NCBI GenBank assembly: GCA_002104895.1
Contig: MCFG01000479.1
Span: 1 to 46,086, forward strand
Origin: Anaeromyces robustus
Lineage: Eukaryota > Neocallimastigomycota > Neocallimastigomycetes > Neocallimastigales > Neocallimastigaceae
Direction: 5' to 3'
DNA length: 46,086 bases
Numbering within the stretch: the stretch's first letter is position 1; the number at the start of each line of letters is the position of its first letter. Made by a program: the position numbers and the translations under genes. The notes beneath the pieces were generated by a model, which saw only the letters and a list, made by a program, of their open reading frames with translations, was not told where the DNA came from and made no database searches. Below are positions 32,801 through 44,135 of the stretch, in pieces.

Positions 32801-34963
32801 TTTACACCAACAGTTAATTACTATGCTAATGCTGACTCTAGTGAAAGTAATAAAACTATTATTAATTGTGTCCAAAATAGTCAAGTGGTTACATGTGCTG
32901 CTGAAGCCACAGGAGATGGTTATTATCCATCCAGTGTTCCTAATGTTTTAATTCGTTGTAAGAGTGATACTGATTGTAAAACGGTTGTTGTTGTTATTGG
33001 TATCTTCCGTGCTGCTATTAAAGATACTAGTAGTAGTGGTAGTAGTTTTACTAGACGTATTGGTGAAGATGAAGAAAAAAAAGGAGCCGTTGTTGCTGAA
33101 AAGGCTCGTGATAACACTTCCGAAGTAGAATTAGAAGAAGATGGAAAGAGTGTTCACTTATCAAGAAGTAGTGATGATGCCTATGGTATTATTCGTTGTG
33201 TTAATGGAAAATGTCAATCCCTTTCTCCAAGTGAAATTGCTGCCATTCCAATTTGTGAATTTAATAATAATAAATGTTATATTACTCTTGAATATGCCAT
33301 GACTAAATCTGCTACTACTTCTATTTCTGCTGGTAATATTTGTACTAATCTTGATCGTTCCATATTCTATTTTGCTACTGATACCATTGTCGTCAAACCA
33401 AATGTCATTTCTGGTGTTACCGCCACTTACATTTACACTACTACTAATTCCAACTGTTTAGAAGTTAATGATTCCTACACAGACATGTACTTCACTGTTG
33501 GATCTAATATTTACACTCTTGATCAAGGATGTGTTAATCAATTCTATGAAACTGGTTATTACTTTATTAATACATCAAAGAATACTTTAGTTACCGGAAA
33601 TGATATTGATTTGTATAATGATGAAAATGTTAAATTATATCGCTGTAATGGAAGCAGTTGTAGTATTGTCGACAAACCAGAATCCATGACTTACTATGCA
33701 GATATTAATAAACGTATTTTGAAATATAATGTAAATAGTGGTGCTTATTCCTTTGCCTATGAAAAGGATATTGTTTGTGCCTTTGCCAATAATAAATGTA
33801 CACCCAATGCTGATTTAAAGAATCAAGAATTCTGTATCACTTATAAGGGAGAATTAGTTCTTGCTAAAGCTGATATTAAGAATCGTGAAACTGGAGAATG
33901 TTATCGTGCTCCAAGTATCACCTCAACCATCTATGGTTATTTTCAATACCTTTACAATATGAATATGTTTGCTGCACAAATGGTGGATGAAACTGGTTAT
34001 TATATTGTTAGTCTTTCCATCAATACTACTGTTGTTAGTAAGAATTACAAGACCAAGAATAATGGACTTGTCGTTTATGGTTGTCAACTTTCTTCCTGTA
34101 AGGAATACACTCCAGAAGAAGATGTTTATTATTATGATGGTCGTGCTAAGACCATTTTAAGATATCGTGATGGTATTTGGAATACTCCATCCACCTCTGG
34201 TTACGCCTATATTTCCATTAATCTAGCCGATACTTATATCCACAGATTTACCAAGAATGTAGATGAAATTAAGATTAACAGTATTGCTAATTATGGTTAT
34301 TACTACACGGTTGATCAAGAAATGTATCACTGTAATGAAGATGAAGGTAGTTCATGTACTCCAATTAAAGATACAGGTTATTACTTTACTAATACAGGAG
34401 AAGTTTATTACTGTATCCATGATTCCGAAGGTTTAGAAGCTACTGAATGTACAAAACAAGCCTGTGTTAGTGGACAATACTATTACATTGAAGATGCTTA
34501 CTACCGCTGTGAATCTAGTTCTACTTTAGTTCCAGTCCTGTCAAGATATTGTTCGTACAATGAAAATGTCATTGTTAACTTCCCATTAGCTTTAACGGAA
34601 GAATATCCAGACAAGATTAAACAAGCTATGGAAGGTATTGAAAAGAATAATAATTCTACAGCTATTGTTAGTCGTCGTGGAAAGAACTACTTAGAATCGG
34701 TTAGTGGTATTTTCACCAACTGTACTTATAACGTAGAAGAAACAAAGTCTACCTTTGACCTTATTTGTGTTAATAATTATGTTAAAGTAGATGAAGACAC
34801 TGATGACATTAAGATTTGTTCTATGGAACAATTAGGTTATGTAGAATGTGTAGAAAATGAAGAAAATCCAGAAAAATGTAATGTCAGTGGTATTGAATTA
34901 CGTTATCAATTATCATTCTTTGTTATAGCTATTGCTATTATAATTCACGTTTTTATGTTTTAA
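29813..34963 (+). CDS. Scaffoldin main and C-terminal segment
   Basis: Continues the frame of the upstream segment as YIDGTNHKNMISC. Repeats continue with YYVNAGD..IIKC-type units to about 33000. One TAA at 30887-30889 interrupts the frame just before FFINADPINSS; the same frame is open on both sides. The linker near 33000-33180 has clusters of Ser, Glu and Lys. The C-terminal part has YY..G..YYCxx units and ends ELRYQLSFFVIAIAIIIHVF, a hydrophobic stretch following a polar segment. Confidence 0.85.
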
Positions 34964-35027
34964 ACTGAAAATAAATTATTATATATAATATATTATAAAA
35001 CAAATTCAATAATAAATCAAAAAGAAA

Positions 35028-35059
<32 letters not shown>

Positions 35060-35427
35060 AGTTATTATTATTATTATTATAATTAATGTAATAATATATT
35101 TATAAAATATATTATTTATTTCGTTCAGTCTAGTTCAAAACAATTAATAATTAATAGATGGTCTTTTAATGTAAGATCATAACTATTAATAATACCTCAT
35201 TATATTATTTGTTATCCTTTTAAAAAAAGGGTAAACAATTTATACATTTTAACGATGAATAATTCATCTATTCATATTCAATTTTCTCAAACAAACCACA
35301 TATTTTACAAAGAAAATAATTCATAAATAATAAGAAAGATACTCATATATTTCTATATTCATTATTTTACTTATATTCATTCATAAAGAATCATAAAATA
35401 TGAACTATTATTCAGCAAATGTCAAAG
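34964..35427. other. Scaffoldin 3' flank
   Basis: AATAAA-type signals at about 34970 and 35010, then an (AAT)n array running into an inverted (ATT)n array (35024-35083) that could form a long hairpin. No gene is seen. Confidence 0.6.
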
Positions 35428-36142
35428 TGTAACGGAACGGTAGTTCCAATATTACAATTGACACCAAAATCTGAAGTAAACACAAACAAAATAAAATTTA
35501 AAATAAAAGATACTTATTGCAATATCAGAATACCTTTCCTTTGTTAACCTGAAAGGTCGGTGTCGAGATATATATATTAGTAAGATTTAGTTTTAAGTTT
35601 TATTTTATTTTTATTTAAAATATGTTTTATTAGAATTTAGTTTTATTAATTATTAAAAATTAATAATAACTAATTTTTGTAGTATTTCAAACTACTTATG
35701 AATTAATTATTACTAATATATATAAAGTTATAAAAGAATAAAAGCACAAAGAAAAATATTTTAACTAAAAGTTTTACACCTATTTATACTTTTTGCGGAA
35801 AAATAGTTTTAAAAATAAAAGTTCATAAAAATAATAAAAATTGCTAGAAACTAAGATATTTTGTTATAAAATGAATCTCATAGAAAAATAAAGAAATATT
35901 ATATAATTTTTTCTTAAAGTTTCTAATTCTATTCCATGTAATTCTATAAAGAAATACAGAAATAAAATACAGAAACAAATACAGAATAAAATACAGAAAT
36001 TTATAATAAATAAATTTAAAATAAAATTTTTATAAAATTTGGAACAAAGGTGTGAGTCGAACCCAGAGTGTTCGCCCAGATGGTCATAGTTACTAACCAC
36101 TAAACCATGGTTACTATTTTACTAATTGAGAGATTCGTTACA
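35428..36142 (-). mobile_element. Solo LTR with tRNA-like module (copy C)
   Basis: 715 bp with TGTAACGG and CGTTACA termini and a perfect CAAAG duplication (35423-35427, 36143-36147). It is nearly the same as copies A and D, so insertion is recent. The 78-codon open frame inside is repeated in copy D and is not a gene. Confidence 0.95.
36048..36114 (-). promoter_or_regulatory. tRNA-like block (copy C)
   Basis: A box TGGTTTAGTGGTTAG (36093-36107, one change from the other copies) and B box GGTTCGACTC (36054-36063), minus strand. Confidence 0.75.
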
Positions 36143-36445
36143 CAAAGTAAAACAAAATTTAACACATTTATTTATTATTAGAAATAAATAAATAAATAAA
36201 TAAATATACCTTTTACTGAAATGTAAAATTATATTATTTTACATAAAGTAAAAAGTAATCCTCATTTAATTATAAAACTAGAAAAGAAAATAAAAGAGCA
36301 AAATATATCAATATTATTTCAATATTATCTACGTATACAAATACAAATACAAATACAAATTCAAAAAAAATTTATAATGTCATGTATTTTATAAAGACAT
36401 ACATTTCTAATATCAAAATATTTATTACTCTTTTTCAATTATCAC
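36143..36445. other. A/T-rich spacer, no gene seen
   Basis: Short repeats only, such as aaataaat near 36184 and acaaat units near 36340. Confidence 0.7.
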
Positions 36446-37456
36446 AAATTAAAAATCTTATTTAGATAAAAAGGCAATTATCATGAAGCATGCAAAAATA
36501 AATCAATAAGTATCTTATACCATTCAAACAATAAATAAATATTTATATACCAGTTTATTTATCATAATATAAGATTTATTATCAAATCATAATTAAAATT
36601 ATTTTATTTCATATAATCAATATAATTTTTTTAAAAATGATACGTTGTTACGCTACGTTACATTATACTATATAATGTTACATTGTGTCACGTTATATTA
36701 TTATGTTACGTTACATTACGTTGCGTTATTAAAAATAACGTAATACATTCAAAATATTCTCTTATTAATTCATAAATTATTTATACAAAGGATACCTTCA
36801 TATAAAATATATTTTTAATATATTTCATTTAATATTTTTTCTATCTTTATTAAAAAATAATAAAATGGATCTATATTCTTTATTTAAAAAACAATTTAAA
36901 AAAAAGTAAAATATTTTTCAATTACTAAAAATTTTATTCTTTTTATTTTTACTCACTATTTATTTATTAGTGGTAAAAAGAATAACAAAAATCATATACT
37001 TATACTATTCGCAATGTTTCTTTTTTTTTCAAATAATTTTAATTAATAATATTAATTATAATAGAGAAAAATCATTAATAACAATAATTATAGAATTTAT
37101 TTAAATAATATTTATTAATATTAAAACATAATAAAAATAATATATGTTATATTATTGTATAACTTTTTTCTTTTCCTTTCTCTTTTTGAAATTCTTCATT
37201 TATCATAAATTCATTAATCATTACTATTTTTATTATTTTTTTTTCGTTATTGCATTAAATTATTCTTCATAAATTTTTTTATAAAAAAAATTCCAATAAA
37301 AATAATCTAATAAACTCATAATAATTAAATATAAAATATATTATATGTATTATTATATAATAATTATTCATATAATTTTTGTATTAACATAACTAAAAAA
37401 ATAAAAAAAAAAAAATAAGTAAAAAAAAATACAAATAAATAAATAAATAAATAAGA
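36446..37456 (+). repeat. Segmental duplication, copy 1
   Basis: Aligns with 38434-39230 in the same orientation from aaattaaaaatc, through ggcaattatcatgaa and ttataccattcaaacaat, to ttttcttttcctttctcttt. It contains a 240-bp segment (36552-36791) absent from copy 2. No gene is seen in it. Confidence 0.85.
36552..36791. mobile_element. Possible 240-bp insertion flanked by ATACC
   Basis: Flanked by ATACC at 36547-36551 and 36792-36796; copy 2 has a single atacc at the matching place. No terminal inverted repeats were recognised. It contains a cluster of GTTAC units (36645-36728). Confidence 0.45.
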
Positions 37457-37552
37457 CTTTTTTTTTTGTTTTACAATATTTTTTTATTTTTTTTTATTTA
37501 TTAAGTGTAATTATAATAACTGTTTGCTTTTTATATTTTTGCATTATTAATT

Positions 37553-37660
37553 TGTAATGATATAGACCCATTATGGCTACCAATTAGGCTCAGTTCAACC
37601 TGCTTCTATTATCATATTGGTTGTCTCTGGTTCGAACCTTACTCTCTACATCATGGAATA
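37553..37660 (+). mobile_element. LTR 5' fragment of second family (copy H)
   Basis: Begins TGTAATGATATAG and carries a tRNA-like block with B box GGTTCGAACC (37629-37638). It aligns with copy G (25593). No 3' terminus or target duplication is found, so it is partial. Confidence 0.6.
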
Positions 37661-37834
37661 ATACTATTTATTAATTAATTAATAAATACATTCATTCAAT
37701 TATTAAATAATAATTTATTTAATAATTAAATGAATAACTAATAAAATAAATAATAAAATAAATAATAAAATAAATAATAAAATAAATAATAAAATAATTA
37801 AAAAATTAATAAAATCAATAATAGAAAAATAAAG

Positions 37835-37986
37835 AATGTGTTGCATATCGCAATGTTGTATTTTGCAATATGATATGGGGCGCATAGTAAAAATTTTCAA
37901 CGAGGCGCATAAAAAATGAATGTGTTAAATTTCACAATATGATATAGAGCGCATGGTAAATTTTTGAAATGAGGCGCATAAAAATA
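37835..37986 (+). repeat. Two tandem GC-island units with GCGCAT motifs
   Basis: Units of about 84 and 68 bp, each with gaatgtgtt, caatatgatat, a first gcgcat followed by ggtaaa or agtaaa, and a closing gaggcgcataaaa. GCGCAT occurs four times, striking against the surrounding sequence. Confidence 0.75.
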
Positions 37987-38263
37987 AATTAAAAAATGAA
38001 ATTTTTTTTAAAAAAATTAAAAAAAATAAAAATTCATTATAAAATTAAATATATTTATTTTATTTTTTTTGATAAATGAATAATAATAATTAAAATAATA
38101 GATAATAAATAATATAACATTTTTATATATGTATATATTTTATTAAAAAATGATAATCAATAATAAATAATAAACAAAAAAGTGATAATATTAACTTTAG
38201 ACACTTAAAAATTAAATATTTTCATTAATTTTTTTTTTTGATTTGAAAAATTTTTAATATAAA

Positions 38264-38410
38264 ATGGAAGAAAAGTTAAAAACTGGAATTCGAGCGTTAT
38301 TAAAAGCGGTTATGATAAAAATGATATTGTTGAATTATGGTTTAATTGTTTATCTGATTTAAATAAATATAAATTATATCAAATATTCAAAAATATTCAA
38401 TATCATTAAA
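38264..38410 (+). pseudogene. Short coding-like remnant
   Basis: An ATG at 38264 starts MEEKLKTGIRALLK; after one frame change, SGYDKNDIVELWFNCLSDLN continues to a TAA near 38409. The LWFNCLSDLN stretch loosely recalls LWLDCLDDLN at the C-terminus of the MULE protein at 4847. It is too short to assign. Confidence 0.25.
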
Positions 38411-38433
38411 ATAATTACAAAAAAGAATATTAT

Positions 38434-39230
38434 AAATTAAAAATTTTATTTAAATAAAAAGGCAATTATCATGAAACATGTAAGAATAAATCAACAAGTT
38501 TCTTATACCATTCAAACAATAAATAAATATTATATACCTTCATATAAAAAATATTATTTAATATATTTTATATTTCATTTATATTTTCCTATCTTTATAA
38601 AAAAAATAATAAAATGCACTTATATTCTATATTTAATAATATTTAAATAACACAAATACAATTAAAAAACAAAAAAACTAAAATATTTTTCAATTATTAA
38701 AAAAATTTATTCTTTTTTTTTTACTCACTATTTATTTATTAGTTTAGAAAAAACAAAAAAACAAAAATCATATACTAATACTATTCGTAATGTTTTTTTT
38801 TTCAAATAATTTTAATAATATTAATTATAATAGAGAAAAACCATAAATAACAATAATTATAGAATCTATTTAAATAATATTTATTAATATTAAAACATTT
38901 AATATGTGTTATGTGTTATATTATTATATAACTTTTTTCTTTTCCTTTCTCTTTTTCAAATACTTCATTTATAATAAATTCATTAACCAATAGTACTTTC
39001 TTTATTATATTTTTTGTTATTGCATTCAATTATTTTTTATAATTTTTTTTTAAAAAAAAAAATCCTATAAAAATTATCTAATAAACTCATAATAATTAAA
39101 TATAAAATATATTATATGTATTATATATAATTATTATTCATATAATTATTGTATTAACATAACTAAAAAAAATATATAAAAAATATTATTTATAAAATAT
39201 TAAATAAATAAATAAGTAAATAAATAAAGT
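38434..39230 (+). repeat. Segmental duplication, copy 2
   Basis: Second copy of 36446-37456, diverged by substitutions and small indels, lacking the 240-bp segment. No gene is seen in it. Confidence 0.85.
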
Positions 39231-39234
39231 TTCA

Positions 39235-39600
39235 TTGAGTTCATTTGATTTTTATTTTTGGTTTAAATTTTATAAAAAAAATTTTATTTTAATATTATTT
39301 ATTATAAATATCTATATTTTATTTTTGTACTTTTTGTACTTTATTATAGAAATACGTAGAATTAAGTAAGAAATTTTAAGATCAAATTATATTTCTTTGT
39401 TTTTCTATGAGATTCATTTAAAATCAAAAAAAAAAATTTTTTAGTTTCCAGCATTTTTAACAAGGGAAAAATACTTTTAAAAATATAATTTGTTAAAAAA
39501 TCATAAAAAAGTGTAAATAGGTGTTAAATGCTTGTTTAAAATATTTTTTTTATTATGCTTTTTTATTTTTTATATTACAATGTATATTTTTTATATTGTA
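39235..39600 (+). mobile_element. Decayed LTR of the tRNA-bearing family (copy F)
   Basis: Matches copies B and D from tataaaaa..ttttattt through ctatgagattcattt and agtttccagca to gtgtaaataggtgttaaa near 39510. The 5' tRNA-like block is lost. It lies directly before the gag remnant and could be its 5' LTR. Confidence 0.6.
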
Positions 39601-40330
39601 AGAGTTATTCCTCGCGAGGGTTCCCCGAATGACGTCGTCGTCAAGTTGTTGGACTCTGACCTACTTTTAACCCCAAAGACTTCGAATGAACGTAAATGGC
39701 ACACGGACCTTTAACTCCAGAAGATAAAACAACAAAGACGTGCTAAAGAACTTTGTATGTATTTTGGTGTTGAAGGCTATATGGTTGCTATCTGTCCAAA
39801 AGTTCCAAAAAGCTAACTTCTGGAGTAGATTCTGAGTCTAAATCTCACTCTAGTATACATCTTTTTGAAACTTCTACCAATAATATTCCTAAATCCTTTG
39901 TAAATTATTCCTTCTATTCAAATAGTAACTACCTAGTTTTTCCTTTCACCCTTTTCTTTTAATAACAACCAATTAACTTCTACCTCTATTTTGGTGACTC
40001 CGGCGCTACAGAAAATACTAATTCTAATTCTTTTGTTAAAAATATATTCTATTCCTATGTCCAATACTGAAGTTTTCAAGAACTGTTGACTATATAGTAG
40101 AAAAACTTTCAATATCATAGGTATTACTAAAACCTTTTCAAATTCTTTATAAGAATGACTCGGTTCTCTATCCAGTTTATTATAACAGATGACGATCTTC
40201 TCTTCCTCCTATTATTGGAAACCTTTGGCTCAAATCAAATTAAGTTGTCATTGATTTCGATTGTGAGATTTCTTATTTTAAACGAAAGGATGTAGTAAAT
40301 GTAGTTGTAAAAATAAGGTGATCGAAATTT
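39601..40330 (+). pseudogene. Ty3/gypsy Gag-protease remnant
   Basis: Reads VIPREGSPNDVVVKLLDSDL, then GPLTPEDK, and after a frame change RRAKELCMYFGVEGYMVAIC, a zinc knuckle whose second Cys and His are replaced by Phe and Tyr. A retropepsin follows as STSIL and GDSGATEN across a frameshift near 39995. Many stops follow. It is likely the front part of the element whose pol remains at 42260-43080. Confidence 0.75.
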
Positions 40331-41233
40331 CGAAATTATTTTTCATATTTCAATATTTTTTAACAATAATTAAATAAATATTTTTTATAAAACAATACTA
40401 TTTAAAAATTAAATTTCACGCGAAACGTGAATAAATAAAATAATTAATAATTAAATGCAAATTCTTGAAAATGAGTTATGGCTTTAAATTGTCATATCTC
40501 GTCATCCAATGGAGTTTTTTGTTTGTAAATTTGCCTGAAAATATTTTCAACCGAAAGGTTGCGCTCCAAAAAAATATAGTGTTGCAAAAATTATTTCGAT
40601 ATCTCTACTAGATCAGGTGATATTCGCATTTAAAGTTGTACACTTTAAAATAATTTTGGAGAAAATTTTCAGTGAAATAAAATTATAATTTTTCCGTATA
40701 ATAAATTTAAATAAATATTAAAAATTAAAAATAATAATAATATAAATTATATATAAAAAAATATAAAATATAATTATTAAAATATTTAATTATTAACTAC
40801 TATTCTATTTTAAAATAATTATTTTAGAAAATAATAATAATACAAAAATCCTATTTGACTCATTTATCATTACTTAATTAGTCATAGAATAATATTTAAA
40901 TTCTTATCATTATGAATATTAAAGATAATAGTTAGAATAATATTAAGTTTAGAATAATTATTTTAATTAAAAACTATATGCTTTTAAATATAGAAACCAT
41001 GTAATATTTAATTATAATTATATCTTATTAAATATGTATAATTACATTTAATGAAATCTTTTATTTAAATATTTTTATTAACAATAATTATAAAATAAAT
41101 ATGCAATATATATAAACTATAATAAAAACTAAGATTAATTTAAAAATTAATTAAGGATTATTTTGTTAATAATCTTTACAAAGACTTTTAAAAATCGATT
41201 CTAAATAAACAGAAATTATTATTAGGAATATAT
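40331..41233. other. Spacer with a GC-richer non-coding island
   Basis: The island at 40440-40640 holds catatctcgtcatccaatgg (about 40491) and ccgaaaggttgcgctccaaa. It resembles the island at 4141-4345. The remainder is A/T-rich without genes. Confidence 0.5.
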
Positions 41234-41839
41234 TGTAAAGATATTATGCCACACATTATAATATCTTTAATTTTAAATTAAGCCACTTTACAAGTAACTG
41301 AATTACATAAAATATTTCTGTAAAATTATTGTGAAACAATAATTTAAATCAATTAAATAAATTTCAAAACAAAATAAATTATTAATTTATTTTGTGAAAT
41401 ATTAATTTTTTATTTTAATTTATGAAATTTTCCATTGCTTTTAAATTCAAAATATATTATAAATATAGTATTAATATTAAAATAATAAATAATAAATAGA
41501 ATAAATTCGAATAAAATAATATTTAGTTTAAATAAGTAATTTTAATTTAAATTTAGTTATAGTTTATATTTTATTAATAAATAAAATTTATTAGGATAGT
41601 TTTATATAGAAATATATTATAAATAAATAGGAAATATATATAATATAATAATTAATAAAAAAAATAGTCAAGAAAATTTCATGTAATTTGAAAAAATGTA
41701 ATTGTTATTAACTTATACATTTAATTCTTATAACTAATTAATAAAACTCTTATTTTAATAAAACAAATTTTATTAACGTATTTTTTTTTAATTTTAGTGT
41801 TTGTGTTTTTTTTAATATATTTTAAATAAATCTTTTACA
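41234..41839 (+). mobile_element. Solo LTR of the chromovirus family
   Basis: 606 bp from TGTAAAGATATT to CTTTTACA, flanked by a perfect TATAT duplication (41229-41233, 41840-41844). It is clearly related to the LTRs at 9893 and 15630 but more diverged. Confidence 0.93.
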
Positions 41840-41844
41840 TATAT

Positions 41845-42259
41845 TAAATAATTTTGTGCTAATTTTTCTAATAAAACATTTTTATAATATTAAATATTAT
41901 TAAATAATAATTATTAATTCACGGTCTAATTTGATTAATTTTTACAGTAGTACAATATGATATACAATATGATATTTATTTAAATAAAGATAATAAAGTT
42001 AATAATAAAAATAAAAATTATAGTGATTCGTGTTTTAATTCCTGTGTGTCGTCCAGTACTAAAATTCCTAGTAATATTACAAAATATACATCTTCTTCTA
42101 TCAATTAACTAACTCTGTCTAATTTTTCAACTGTAAATTCCTAAAAATCTAATGAAATTCATGAAAGTTATAATGATAAATCAAATAATTCCCCTCCTTC
42201 TAATGTCTCTCCTAAAAACTTCTCTGTCAAATTCGCAATTTATGTATCCTTGTCCCTCT
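41845..42259 (+). pseudogene. Eroded protease-RT linker
   Basis: Ser/Asn-rich broken frames (for example SSTKIPSNITKYTSSSIN) lead into the RT below. Best read as linker of the same Ty3 remnant. Confidence 0.4.
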
Positions 42260-43080
42260 GTAAAAGAACCTAATAAACCAATCTCTTCCTGATGTTTATT
42301 TAGATCTATTTGAAGTATTCTCCGAAAACAGTGTTAATGAACTTCCTCTTCACAGGACTTACGAATGCAGAATCGACTTGAAACCTGACTGTTCTTTACC
42401 TTACGGCCCAATATATCCATTTAACAGTTGAGGAAATTCAAGCACTTCATCATTACCATTAAAGAAAACCTGGAAAAAAATTTCATCCGCCAATCAATTT
42501 CTCCTGCTGGCTCTTCTATTCTCTTTATTCGTAAAAAAGAAGATACACTTCGATTATATAAAACCTGAGAAATGCGAATTTAATGTTACCGAAATTGATT
42601 TTGTTGGTCACTATCTTTCCAATTCTGGCATATCTATAGAAAAGAATAAAGTTGACACCATCCTGTCCCGTAAAATACTAAATACATTCAACAGTTTATG
42701 GGTATTTGCAATTATTACAGATGTTTTATTGAGAACTTTTCTAGAATCGCTTCCCCTCTTACATGTCTTTTCTGACTCTAGTAACTTTGCCATTGGTAGT
42801 GTCATTCTCCAAGAATTTAATGGAACGTTTCACCCTGTTTCCTTACATTCTGGAACTCTTATCAGTGCTGAATGTTATTATCCTATATATGATAAAGAAC
42901 TGTTATCCATTAAGGAAGTTTTCCAAACATGGAGAAAACCATCTTGAAGGTGCTAAACATCAGATTACTGTCTTTGAGGAATCTAATATTGAAGATATCC
43001 CAGAACCATACAAAAACCTCGCAGTCTTCAGTAAAAAGGAAACAGACTGTAAAGATTGTGTCATTAACAATAAAATAATT
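42260..43080 (+). pseudogene. Ty3/gypsy RT-RNase H remnant
   Basis: RT N-terminus: [51 protein letters not shown]. The catalytic RT core is deleted at about 42560. The thumb follows as KCEFNVTEIDFVGHYLS, then RNase H as FSDSSNFAIGSVILQEF, AECYYPIYDKELLSI and VFQTWRK. It ends in EGAKHQITVFEESNIE without an integrase. It is the same family as the remnant at 23320. Confidence 0.85.
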
Positions 43081-43198
43081 TAAAATAAATCCTTAATACT
43101 TTAAAAAAATAAAATAATTTTTGAACTATTTACTAATTATAAATTTATTATTAAAAACACATGGATTAATTTAAATAAGTTAGTGATAAAATAATTAA

Positions 43199-43797
43199 TG
43201 TAATGGTTTGGGTGAATTATACAACAGGTCCACAAGCCTTAAGTAATTCGGAAGGACTGAATAAAGTACACAAAAGTTTTTAGAGAGCAAAACTAAGAAT
43301 TAAAAATATGTTTTATAATTAAATGTTTTATTAATTTTTATTAAATATAAAATATAATAATTTATTAATTAGTTATTGTAATGTTTCGAATTACTTATTT
43401 AACTAGTTAATAAAAACGCGAAGAAAAAATATTTCTTTAGTCGAAATTTTACACGTATTTATACTTTTTACGGAAAAATAGTTTTCGTTTGTAAAAAGTA
43501 TTAAAAGTTCTAGAAACTTAGATTTTTTGATTTAAAATGAATCTCGGGAAAATAAAATTTAAGAGAAAAAGAAAAACTAGAATCTTTTAGAATTTAATCG
43601 ATAAGATTTTATCGATTAAATTCGAGTAGTTTCTACAACAAGGAAAAGTGTAGAAAAATTTGATAATAAATTTTTAAAATAAAATTTTTTCAAAATTGGA
43701 AAGAGTGAGAGTCGAACCCGAGAGGTTCGGCCTGATGGTTCTAGTGTCTGACCACTAGACCATGGTTACTATTTTACTAATTCTGAGTTTCGTTACA
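43199..43797 (-). mobile_element. Diverged LTR with tRNA-like module (copy E)
   Basis: 599 bp with TGTAATGG and CGTTACA ends. It keeps the tRNA-like block, the aaaatgaatctc motif and the TATA motif (minus strand near 43460), but the rest is diverged from A, C and D. The right flank starts with the same 40 bp as after copy A. Confidence 0.88.
43704..43770 (-). promoter_or_regulatory. tRNA-like block (copy E)
   Basis: A box TGGTCTAGTGGTCAG (43748-43762) and B box GGTTCGACTC (43709-43718). The middle part differs strongly from the other copies while the two boxes are kept. Confidence 0.75.
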
Positions 43798-44135
43798 TGG
43801 TCCTCCTCTAGGATTCGGATACCAGACGAATCTCAAAATTTGTTAAGTTTCAAACTGGATTAATTTCTAATTTAAATAAGTCTACTAGGTCGAATGACTA
43901 ATTATATAGTTTTTATAATTAAATAGTTTTTATAATTAAATAATATTTAAATAATAACTAAATTAATTGCAATGCAAATAACACAATATTTATTTAATAA
44001 TAATAATAACACTTTTAATATTAACTTTTTAATAATAAATTTTATTTAAAAATATGATATTGATAATATTAATATAACTATATAATTCAGGTGTTAATAA
44101 CCTTACAAAGAACATTAAATATAACTTAATGTTAT
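43798..44135. mobile_element. Internal fragment next to copy E, then A/T-rich spacer
   Basis: 43798-43834 repeats the sequence beside copy A (tggtcctcct..aggattcggatacc). 44093-44135 is the repeat shared with 24222-24272. No gene is seen. Confidence 0.55.

Larger units (their letters stand above)
26876..34963 (+). pseudogene. Scaffoldin-like cysteine-repeat surface protein, disrupted
   Basis: The reconstructed gene has exon 1 26876-26901, intron 26902-27017, exon 2 27018-27091, intron 27092-27232, and exon 3 from 27233. With the LTR (29194-29807) and one GTTAT copy set aside, the frame runs to the TAA at 34961, about 2,400 codons. The N-terminus is a signal peptide. Dozens of 35-45-residue repeats follow, of the form Y(I/V/L)(D/N)xG...(I/L)I.C....(G)C. 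A charged linker without cysteines lies near 33000-33180, then a more divergent cysteine-rich part, and a hydrophobic C-terminus (34912-34960) that would anchor it in the membrane or signal a lipid anchor. Such proteins are the non-catalytic scaffoldins of anaerobic fungi, which bind dockerin-bearing enzymes at the cell surface. The LTR and a TAA at 30887-30889 make this copy unlikely to give full-length protein. Confidence 0.85.

Noticed and set aside
35864-36100. 78-codon frame, repeated exactly at 44178-44414
   Set aside because: Both copies lie inside LTRs C and D and start in the tRNA-like block; the identity reflects recent LTR copying and not a conserved protein.
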